A stretch of DNA of 61,241 nucleotides from an uncultured Bacteroides sp. (GTDB taxonomy: Bacteria; Bacteroidota; Bacteroidia; Bacteroidales; Bacteroidaceae): NCBI GenBank assembly GCA_944322285.1, contig CALUOR010000022.1, forward strand, positions 1-61,241, in the 5' to 3' direction. The notes under the pieces are model-generated. The model ran no database searches and was not told the origin of the DNA. It was given only the letters and a program-made list of their open reading frames with translations. Positions 51,907 to 61,241 of this stretch are shown one piece after another. Each line of letters opens with the position of its first letter. Positions within the stretch are counted from its first letter, which is position 1. The position numbers were made by a program, and so were the translations under genes.

Positions 51907-53204
51907 AACGGAAGACCATAGACATTGTGACACTGGGTTGCTCTAAAAACCTGGTGGACTCGGAACATCTGATGCGTCAGCTCGAGGCGGAAGGTTATCA
52001 CGTGACGCATGACGCGGCGCAGCCCCAGGGAGAGATAGCGGTTATTAATACGTGCGGTTTCATCGGAGATGCCAAAGAGGAATCCATTGAGATGATATTG
52101 GAGTTCGCGCAAGCCAAAGAGGAAGGACGGCTGAAAAAGCTTTATGTCATGGGATGCCTGTCCGAACGATATTTGAAAGAGCTTTCCATTGAAATTCCCC
52201 AGGTAGACAAGTTTTACGGAAAGTTTAATTGGACGGAATTGCTGCACGACTTGGGCAAGAATTACCATGAAGAATTGAAGATGGAGCGCACGTTGACCAC
52301 TCCTCGCCATTACGCTTACCTGAAAATTTCCGAAGGATGTGACCGCCATTGCGCTTATTGTGCCATTCCCCTGATTACGGGTTCCCACGTATCGCGCCCC
52401 ATAGAAGATATATTGGAGGAAGTGCGGTGTTTAGTGGCGCACGGCGTGAAGGAATTCCAAGTGATAGCCCAGGAATTGACTTATTATGGTGTAGATTTAT
52501 ATAAAAAGCAGATGCTTCCGGAGTTGATAGAGCGCATGGCGGACATTCCGGGAGTGGAATGGATACGTCTGCACTACGCTTATCCGGCCGGGTTTCCGCG
52601 GAATTTGTTTCGGGTGATGCGCGAGCATTCCAACGTGTGCAAGTACATGGATATAGCCTTGCAGCACATTACGGACAATATGCTGGATAGAATGCGGCGC
52701 CATGTGACGCAGGAACAGACCTTGCAGTTGATAGAGGACTTTCGCAGGGAAGTGCCGGGTATCCATTTGCGTACCACGCTGATGGTAGGTTTCCCCGGAG
52801 AGACAGAGGCCGATTTTGAGGCGTTGAAAGATTTTGTGCGCACCGCTCGCTTCGATAGAATGGGTGCTTTTGCTTATTCAGAGGAGGAAGGAACCTATGC
52901 AGCTTCCCATTACGAGGATAATATTTCGCCCGAAGTAAAACAAGCCCGTCTGGACGAATTGATGAGCATCCAACAACAGATTTCGGCCGAGCTAAACGAA
53001 GCCAAGATAGGGCGTTGCTTTAAAGTTATTATAGACCGGAAGGAGGGCGAATATTACGTTGGTCGCACGGAGTTCGACTCACCTGAAGTAGATCCTGAAG
53101 TGCTGATAGAACAGGGCAATGAATCGTTGGAAATAGGAAATTTTTATCAAGTAGAGATAGATAGTTCCGATGATTACGACCTTTTCGGGCATGTTGTAGG
53201 TTGA
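51903..53204 (+). CDS. rimO: Ribosomal protein S12 methylthiotransferase
   Basis: A 433-residue radical-SAM enzyme that methylthiolates an aspartate of ribosomal protein S12. N-terminal UPF0004 cysteines at about 13, 51 and 85; radical-SAM cluster C146, C150, C153 (CDRHCAYC); C-terminal TRAM-like domain. Full length. Starts in an ATGA overlap with ftsY. Confidence 0.95.
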   Translation: MKRKTIDIVTLGCSKNLVDSEHLMRQLEAEGYHVTHDAAQPQGEIAVINTCGFIGDAKEESIEMILEFAQAKEEGRLKKLYVMGCLSERYLKELSIEIPQVDKFYGKFNWTELLHDLGKNYHEELKMERTLTTPRHYAYLKISEGCDRHCAYCAIPLITGSHVSRPIEDILEEVRCLVAHGVKEFQVIAQELTYYGVDLYKKQMLPELIERMADIPGVEWIRLHYAYPAGFPRNLFRVMREHSNVCKYMDIALQHITDNMLDRMRRHVTQEQTLQLIEDFRREVPGIHLRTTLMVGFPGETEADFEALKDFVRTARFDRMGAFAYSEEEGTYAASHYEDNISPEVKQARLDELMSIQQQISAELNEAKIGRCFKVIIDRKEGEYYVGRTEFDSPEVDPEVLIEQGNESLEIGNFYQVEIDSSDDYDLFGHVVG

Positions 53205-53279
53205 TTTTTTCATTTACCGCTTGTATATGTGCAAAAAAATGGCTAATATAGCGGCATCAAAACTAAAATATGCGGGTCT

Positions 53280-53552
53280 GTGAATAATAAAGAATTTACT
53301 TCGGAACTATCCAAACGCTTGGGGTACACGCAAAAAGATACCTCAGAGTTGATTTCTTCCCTTTTGTTTTGCATGACGGAACAGTTGGAGGAAGGCAATG
53401 CCATAGCCATCCAAGGATTCGGAACGTTTGAAGTGAAAAAGAAGGTGGAACGCATTTCGGTAAGTCCTATCACTAAACAACGTATGCTGGTTCCGCCCAA
53501 ACTGGTACTGACTTATAAGCCCAGCATATTGTTGAAAGAGAAGTTTAAATAA
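53280..53552 (+). CDS. HU-family DNA-binding protein
   Basis: A 90-residue HU/IHF-like protein, GTG start at 53280. Dimerisation helices in the first 45 residues, then AIAIQGFGTFEVKKK with the conserved GFGTF turn, and the DNA-binding arm region (SPITKQRMLVPPK). It differs from canonical HU in the helix-arm details, as usual for Bacteroides paralogues. It is followed within 33 bases by the HU/LysM gene. Confidence 0.88.
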   Translation: MNNKEFTSELSKRLGYTQKDTSELISSLLFCMTEQLEEGNAIAIQGFGTFEVKKKVERISVSPITKQRMLVPPKLVLTYKPSILLKEKFK

Positions 53553-53584
53553 GCAATTTGTACTCCCTAAAGTGCAGTTCCCTG

Positions 53585-56687
<3,103 letters not shown>

Positions 56688-56721
56688 CAAAAATCCATAA
56701 AAACGTTTTTTATCGCTGTTT

Positions 56722-56755
56722 TTTGTAGCATAAACCGAAAAAAATCGTACTTTTG
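56722..56755 (+). promoter_or_regulatory. Promoter of dapA
   Basis: TTTG (56722-56725) and TACTTTTG (56748-56755) separated by 22 bases fit the Bacteroides -33/-7 pair (the usual gap is 19-21). The dapA start lies 34 bases beyond. Confidence 0.6.
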
Positions 56756-56789
56756 CGGTTCAGATAATTAAGGATCATTTTTTAGACTC

Positions 56790-57683
56790 ATGATACAGAC
56801 AAGATTGAAAGGCATGGGGGTGGCAATGATTACTCCCTTTAAAGAAGATGAAAGCGTAGACTACGATGCGCTAATGCGTCTGGTAGATTACCTGCTCCAG
56901 AATAATGCGGACTTTTTGTGTGTGCTGGGCACCACGGCCGAGACTCCTACGCTGACTGAGGAAGAGAAGCGAACCATAAAGGAGATGGTGATAGAGCGTG
57001 TGAATGGACGTGTCCCTATTCTGTTGGGAGTAAGCAGCAATAATACCCGGTCTGTCGTTGAGTCGCTGAAGAAGGATGATTACACGGGGGTAGACGCTAT
57101 CCTTTCAGTTGTACCTTATTATAATAAGCCATCGCAGGAAGGTATTTACCAACACTATAAGGCCATAGCCGAAGCTACGGAGTTACCTATCGTGCTCTAT
57201 AACGTGCCCGGACGTACCGGTGTCAACATGACTGCGGAAACTACTTTGCGCATTGCCCGCGACTTTAAGAATGTGGTTGCCATTAAGGAAGCATCGGGAA
57301 ATATCACACAGATGGACGACATTATCAAAAATAAGCCTGCCAATTTCGATGTCATTTCGGGTGACGACGGTATTACTTTCCCCCTGATTACCTTGGGAGC
57401 TGTAGGAGTCATTTCGGTGATAGGAAACGCTTTCCCGCGCGAGTTCAGCCGCATGGTGCGTCTGGCTTTGCAAGGCGACTATGCCAATGCCCTGACCATC
57501 CACCACAAGTTTGCCGAGCTGTTCAAGCTGCTGTTTGTGGATGGCAATCCGGCGGGTGTGAAGGCTATGCTCAACGCCATGGGCATGGTAGAGAACAAAC
57601 TTCGCCTGCCGCTGGTGCCTACCCGCATTACAACTTTCGAAGCCATGCGCAAGATTCTAAATGAGCTGAACATCAAGTGCTGA
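56790..57683 (+). CDS. dapA: 4-hydroxy-tetrahydrodipicolinate synthase
   Basis: A 297-residue TIM-barrel enzyme that condenses pyruvate with aspartate semialdehyde in lysine and diaminopimelate synthesis. GTTAETPTLT substrate loop; Tyr137 in VLYNVPGRTG; Schiff-base Lys166 in VAIKEASGN. Normal length. Own promoter (TTTG and TACTTTTG at 56722-56755). Confidence 0.97.
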   Translation: MIQTRLKGMGVAMITPFKEDESVDYDALMRLVDYLLQNNADFLCVLGTTAETPTLTEEEKRTIKEMVIERVNGRVPILLGVSSNNTRSVVESLKKDDYTGVDAILSVVPYYNKPSQEGIYQHYKAIAEATELPIVLYNVPGRTGVNMTAETTLRIARDFKNVVAIKEASGNITQMDDIIKNKPANFDVISGDDGITFPLITLGAVGVISVIGNAFPREFSRMVRLALQGDYANALTIHHKFAELFKLLFVDGNPAGVKAMLNAMGMVENKLRLPLVPTRITTFEAMRKILNELNIKC

Positions 57684-57694
57684 TGGAATAAGAT

Positions 57695-57750
57695 AAAGGG
57701 TGTGTCCTAATGCAGAAGTATTATTACCACTGCGTTAGGACACACCCTTT
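57695..57750. terminator. Bidirectional terminator between dapA and the PfkB gene
   Basis: AAAGGGTGTGTCCTAATGCAG (57695-57715, arm of 21) pairs with CTGCGTTAGGACACACCCTTT (57730-57750), with one G-T pair and a 14-base loop. T-rich on the plus strand and A-rich on the other, so it can stop both converging transcripts. Confidence 0.92.
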
Positions 57751-57769
57751 TTATGAGTTCACTTATTAT

Positions 57770-58651
57770 TTATTTCCCTATAATATTGTTCACCATCGCT
57801 TCCGTGCCGTTGAATGGACCGTGGGCTTGTAGCTTAAGGGTACACATGGCGGCGGCAAAGCATCCGGCTTCTTGGTAGGAGGCTCCCTGGCTACGTTTGT
57901 ACAGATAGCCGGCCATATAGGTGTCGCCGCATCCTGTGGCATCTACCACTTGCAGGGTGGGGTAGGCGGGTATATCGTAGAAGCGGCCTCCGGTATAGAT
58001 GAGCGAACCCTTGTCGCCCAGTGTCAGCAGCACCGTCTTCACACCCCAGTCGGCAATGAGCAGGGCGGCCTCGTGCGGTTCGGAGCATCCGGTGAGCACC
58101 TCCATCTCGTTCTCGTTGGCTTTCAGCGTATGAATGTATTTCAAGGCTTCTTTCTTCTCCGCCCAGTCTACGGGGAATACCTTCTCATCTTCTACTTTAC
58201 GCAGGAATCCTTGCACGTCTGCTGACAGGATGCTCTTGCTTGCCAAGTGTTTGATGACTTCCAGCGAGAAATCGCTTGCCAGCAGGCTACCCAAGTGGAC
58301 GATGCGTGCCTGTACGTCCTTCAGTCCTTCTACGGTAAACGGGTCGGCCGTAGCTGTCACACGTTGGCGGCGTTCGTTGGGATTGTCGCCATAGATGTTT
58401 TCAAAGCAATGGGAGTGTTCCGTGGGCAGGATGCTTACTTCTATGCCATCGCGGCGGATGTCTTCGGCTGCCTCCCGGTCTTCTTCGGCAAGGGCTGTTA
58501 CCAGCAGGAAACCATCGGTATTAAGCTGCTTGATGGCTTTGGCAAAATAGAAGGAAGTGCCTCCCGGCATGTATACAGTGCTCTGCGGCGTTACTATTTT
58601 ATCGCGGGTAATGTACCCTATGCAACACAGGTTGTACGGATTGTTATTCAT
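57770..58651 (-). CDS. PfkB-family carbohydrate kinase
   Basis: A 293-residue ribokinase-like kinase. Motifs: PGGTSFYFAKAIKQL near the N-terminus (substrate-binding glycines), TLGDKGSLIY and DATGCGDTYMAGYL with the catalytic Asp. Substrate is not clear; candidates are an inositol or nucleoside-type sugar. Start ATG 58651 (MNNNPYNLCC) is chosen because the -7 box TAACTTTG (58685-58692) lies just upstream; a longer frame to 58687 would begin before the transcript. Confidence 0.85.
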   Translation of the reverse strand: MNNNPYNLCCIGYITRDKIVTPQSTVYMPGGTSFYFAKAIKQLNTDGFLLVTALAEEDREAAEDIRRDGIEVSILPTEHSHCFENIYGDNPNERRQRVTATADPFTVEGLKDVQARIVHLGSLLASDFSLEVIKHLASKSILSADVQGFLRKVEDEKVFPVDWAEKKEALKYIHTLKANENEMEVLTGCSEPHEAALLIADWGVKTVLLTLGDKGSLIYTGGRFYDIPAYPTLQVVDATGCGDTYMAGYLYKRSQGASYQEAGCFAAAMCTLKLQAHGPFNGTEAMVNNIIGK

Positions 58652-58684
58652 TATTATATATGGTCTTTTTCTATTTTCGGGCTG

Positions 58685-58692
58685 CAAAGTTA
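58685..58692 (-). promoter_or_regulatory. Promoter -7 box of the PfkB gene
   Basis: TAACTTTG on the minus strand, exact TAnnTTTG, 34 bases before the chosen start codon. Confidence 0.65.
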
Positions 58693-58733
58693 GTTTTTTT
58701 TCTGTTATGGGACAACAGCTTCATTGGAAACTT

Positions 58734-60143
58734 TTACGGATGTATGTACAAGGGACGGTGTGAGACGCGTGCCAGTTTGGGCTTATGGTCGATGGGATTG
58801 TCTATCACTTTCATGCTCCGGCTGTTGTTTGTGCCGCGCGTCTCGGTTTCAGTAGACGGAAAGGCTCCCGTAGTCATGTGTATCAGGATGGGTTGCATCA
58901 GCAGGTCGTCTGCCGCCCCCAGTTCGCCCAATGTATTGCCATAGGATTCGGACAGCTCGAAATCGGGCAGCAGCCCCTCCTCGGCATAGTCGCTATTGCC
59001 TTCCGCGTTGGCCAGTCTGTAAGTGGTAAGCCACAATTCCAATGCCGGATGCTCTTCGGAGGTATAGAGGGCTTGGGCTACGTTTTTACCAAAGGTGGGT
59101 GTGCCTATCTGATACAGACAACCTGACATGTAAGGGCGCAGGCAGTTGATGACAATCTCGGATGCCGAAGCCGTATTGGGTCCGGTGATGATATACAGAT
59201 TCTGATAGCTGAGTGCGGTGCCACCGGGAATCAAGGCGGGGTCGAAGAGATAGGTCTGCGTTTGGTTCAGCTTGTCGTTGCTGGTCATGGTGAGCATTGT
59301 TTGTCCCGAGGCACTGGCCGGGGCAAGCACTGTGGTCACGGTTTGGGCGGTAGCGACGTATCCGCCGGGGTTGTAGCGCAGGTCTACGATGATGTCATCC
59401 GGTCCTGCGGAAGCCAGCTGGGTGTAGAGGGCTTGCCACTGGGCGATGTCCTCTTCCTCACCGAAGTTATTATATAAGATGTAGGCGGCTGTGCGGTTTC
59501 CGGTGCTGAACAGCTGGCTTTGCAGAAGATTGTGCTCCTCAATGATTCGCGGTGCGGGCATCTGTACGGTGCCAAGCGTATCCATCTTAGCCAAGTCGTA
59601 ATTGTAGGTTCCCAGCGTAAACGTATGGGCGGTGGCGGGGGTAGATACATACCGCTCATAGTCGTCAGACTGGATGGCTTTCCCGTTTGCCCCGATGATG
59701 ATGTCGCCCCGTTTCAGTCCGGCTTCCTCGGCGGGCGATTCAGGCTGAATGTAGAGCACCTGCAGGGCATAGTCGCCATTCTCGGCCTGTAGCATCACGG
59801 CTTCATATCCGTAGGTGGGGTTCTCGCTCAGGGCGCGGCTTTCGGCCGTGGCGATGTTCACAGAGTCCACGTGCGAGTAAAGCACGCCGTTCTTGCGGTC
59901 TTGTTCGGACGCCGCGGCACTCAGGAATTCTTGTGGCGGCAGGAAGAAGTCCAGCTCCTCTTCGGCGGGCAGGTCCTGATAGTAAAGGTAATATTCCTGC
60001 ATCACATCGTATATCCATTGCTTCGGCCTGATGAGCGCATAGTATTCGCCCGAACGATCCTGACCGCAGGATGCGCAAACCAATAGAAGTGTTGTAACAG
60101 CGCACAGGTATCCCGCCAGTGAGTGGTGTATCTTTTGTTTCAT
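58734..60143 (-). CDS. S41-family C-terminal processing protease, lipoprotein
   Basis: A 469-residue lipoprotein protease. Signal peptide with lipobox LLLVCASC (Cys at about 26). A PDZ domain (GDIIIGANGKAI) precedes the S41 catalytic region: VDLRYNPGG, then TGPNTASASEI with the nucleophile Ser, and TPTFGKNVAQ with the catalytic Lys. Bacteroides S41 lipoproteins act in the periplasm; substrate unknown. Start ATG 60143 (MKQKIHHSLAG) chosen over a longer frame because the -7 box TAATTTTG is at 60171-60178. Confidence 0.88.
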   Translation of the reverse strand: MKQKIHHSLAGYLCAVTTLLLVCASCGQDRSGEYYALIRPKQWIYDVMQEYYLYYQDLPAEEELDFFLPPQEFLSAAASEQDRKNGVLYSHVDSVNIATAESRALSENPTYGYEAVMLQAENGDYALQVLYIQPESPAEEAGLKRGDIIIGANGKAIQSDDYERYVSTPATAHTFTLGTYNYDLAKMDTLGTVQMPAPRIIEEHNLLQSQLFSTGNRTAAYILYNNFGEEEDIAQWQALYTQLASAGPDDIIVDLRYNPGGYVATAQTVTTVLAPASASGQTMLTMTSNDKLNQTQTYLFDPALIPGGTALSYQNLYIITGPNTASASEIVINCLRPYMSGCLYQIGTPTFGKNVAQALYTSEEHPALELWLTTYRLANAEGNSDYAEEGLLPDFELSESYGNTLGELGAADDLLMQPILIHMTTGAFPSTETETRGTNNSRSMKVIDNPIDHKPKLARVSHRPLYIHP

Positions 60144-60170
60144 TGTCGTAGTCTTTTTTAGTATCGGCTG

Positions 60171-60178
60171 CAAAATTA
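60171..60178 (-). promoter_or_regulatory. Promoter -7 box of the S41 protease gene
   Basis: TAATTTTG on the minus strand, exact TAnnTTTG, 28 bases before the start codon. Confidence 0.6.
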
Positions 60179-60361
60179 GGGATTTTCCGGGGTATGTCCG
60201 TTAATTGTTTCCCTAAAAGAGATAAAAACAAGTGCTTTTGCCGGGAATAAGATACCTGTTTCGCGGTTTTATTATCTGTATGATATTGAAGATGAAATTG
60301 GAATTTAGCTCATTTACGATTTAGCAATTTACAATTTACGATTTTGTTAAATGGGAATTTA

Positions 60362-60479
60362 GATGGCACACAGATGACACAGATTTCACGAGATGACCAC
60401 AGATTTATTCTTTAAACCTGTAGGCGAAGCCCTTTAAAATCTGTGTAAATCTGTCTCATCAGTGTCATCTGTGTGCCAT
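60362..60479. repeat. Large imperfect inverted repeat (intergenic)
   Basis: ATGGCACACAGATGACACAG beginning at 60363 is matched by the inverse of CTGTGTGCCAT ending at about 60479; arms of some 43 bases pair imperfectly around a GTAGGCGAAGCCCTTT loop. It resembles intergenic repeats common in Bacteroides. The 755-base gap 60174-60929 holds this, array 3 and a second inverted repeat, and no gene. Confidence 0.75.
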
Positions 60480-60569
60480 TAAATACACCGCTAAATTATC
60501 ATTCAACCCCTAATTCCTCCGCTAACTTATGAATTTCGGCTTTATAAAAACTTCTTTTTTCCTAAGCAG

Positions 60570-60660
60570 ATTCTATAACCGAAGTCTTCGGTTGTACAAC
60601 CGAAGGTTTAAGTTGTACAACCGAAAGCTTCGGTTATACAACCGTAAGTTTGAACACAAC
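60570..60660. repeat. Palindromic phased array (array 3)
   Basis: GTTGTACAAC palindromes start at 60591 and 60612, and GTTATACAAC at 60633: 21-base steps. Between them CCGAAG-type dyads (centres 60585, 60606, 60627) fall at half-steps, so dyad centres alternate every 10.5 bases from about 60574 to 60648. The sequences differ from arrays 1 and 2. Confidence 0.8.
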
Positions 60661-60779
60661 TTTCTACTTAACCTCACCCGATTTTCCAGCAAGGACTATT
60701 CAGTTTCTTAGTTCGTTTACTTATATAAGTAACTTAAGTAACTCATTATGTTTAGTTTATATGACAAGTGGGAATTTAG

Positions 60780-60895
60780 CGGCCCCCTCCCTCCTCCCCC
60801 CGAAGGGGAGGTGACCCGCTTGAATTCATTTATAATAAACTGAATGCTCTGAACTCCCTCCCTTCGGGGGAGGGATGGGGAGGGGCTAAATTATC
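60780..60895. repeat. C-rich/G-rich inverted repeat
   Basis: GGCCCCCTCCCTCCTCCCCC near 60780-60800 with GAAGGGGAGG, and TTCGGGGGAGGGATGGGGAGGGG near 60864-60890, form imperfect inverted arms around an AT-rich middle. This type of element is widespread between Bacteroides genes. No gene is present. Confidence 0.65.
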
Positions 60896-60929
60896 ACTTA
60901 TTTTGTACACTTACCAAAAACAATGCAAT

Positions 60930-61241
60930 ATGACAATAGCTTATTTACGAATCAGCACGGGCAAGCAGTTCTTGTCCAACCAGCAGGAGGAGATACGGCG
61001 TTACGCCGATGGTAGAAATTGGACGATAGACCAATGGGTGACGGAAGTGGCCAGCGGCAGCCGGAAGGGAAGCGACCGAAAATTGGGCATCCTGCTGAAA
61101 CGGATGAAGCGGGGCGACACGCTCATCGTCACCCATCAATAGCAAAGTGCTTTGCTTCGCTTTTGGACTGGTGGCGGAGATAGAGCGCAACCTCATCTCC
61201 ATGCGCACCCGTGAAGCCCTCGCCCTGCGCAAGGCGGAAGG
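60930..61241 (+). pseudogene. Broken serine DNA invertase (Mpi-like), runs off the window
   Basis: ATG 60930 starts a resolvase/invertase domain: IAYLRISTGKQFLSNQQEE, with the catalytic Ser, then RYADGRNWTIDQWVTE and RKLGILLKRMKRGDTLIVT. The frame stops at TAG 61140-61142. In another frame the protein resumes as NSKVLCFAFGLVAEIERNLI, then SMRTREALALRKAE up to the end. Compared with Mpi-type invertases about 38 residues, including the conserved ISRLSR segment, are missing, and the frame is shifted. It is therefore probably inactive. The end is cut by the window. Confidence 0.75.

Overview
The window is a stretch of a Bacteroides (or close Bacteroidales) chromosome that carries most of an integrated prophage of short-tailed (podovirus) type. 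Host evidence: the gene run ftsY-rimO-HU-HU/LysM-ligA-dapA, a pyruvate phosphate dikinase, Bacteroides-style tyrosine and serine DNA invertase genes, and promoters with the Bacteroides -7 box TAnnTTTG in front of most transcription units. The species cannot be fixed from the sequence alone.

Layout. Bases 1 to about 44,900 are prophage; its left end lies outside the window. (a) 1-5301, plus strand: a tightly packed operon of small accessory genes (repeat protein, Cys-rich protein, PAPS-reductase-like protein, ASCH-like protein, DUF4406 deoxyribosyltransferase-like protein, several unknowns). (b) 20581 down to 5353, minus strand: scaffold, major capsid protein, connector genes, two beta-helix tail fibres, a lysis cassette (holin-like, M15 endolysin, spanin-like) and a tail/stabilisation protein. 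(c) 20691-24025, plus strand: unknown protein, a rhomboid intramembrane protease, terminase large subunit, unknown protein. (d) 42266 down to 24114, minus strand: two internal virion-like proteins, a 4,777-residue polyvalent protein and the portal. (e) 42346-42636, plus strand: a small DNA-packaging-like protein. (f) 43260-44741: the integrase, next to four CTCTAAACA repeats that look like integrase arm sites and mark the prophage-host junction before ppdK.

How the phage genes work together. Four late transcription blocks are laid out as two divergent pairs, each with matching TAnnTTTG promoters. The pair at 42267-42345 has an almost perfect dyad: two opposed promoters inside a 19-bp inverted repeat. 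Two convergent ends (5312-5347, 24072-24107) carry bidirectional terminators. The capsid protein (SU10-like family) begins with a hydrophobic, signal-like segment, and the only dedicated protease gene in the structural region is the rhomboid. I propose that the two are linked. The 4,777-residue protein joins DdrB/ParB-like, pyrophosphatase-like, nuclease-like, zincin-like, MuF-C and LPD38 modules and is probably carried into the cell with the DNA.

Bases 45,007 to the end are host: ppdK, an AAA/PD-(D/E)XK protein, a Tsr-type recombinase, the ftsY-to-dapA run, a PfkB sugar kinase, a lipoprotein S41 protease, and a broken serine DNA invertase running off the end. Three intergenic arrays (42792-43101, 49731-49848, 60570-60660) repeat unrelated motifs with exact 21- or 22-bp (10.5 bp per turn) spacing, and each lies beside a site-specific recombinase gene. 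Domain assignments come from reading motifs; no database search was run.
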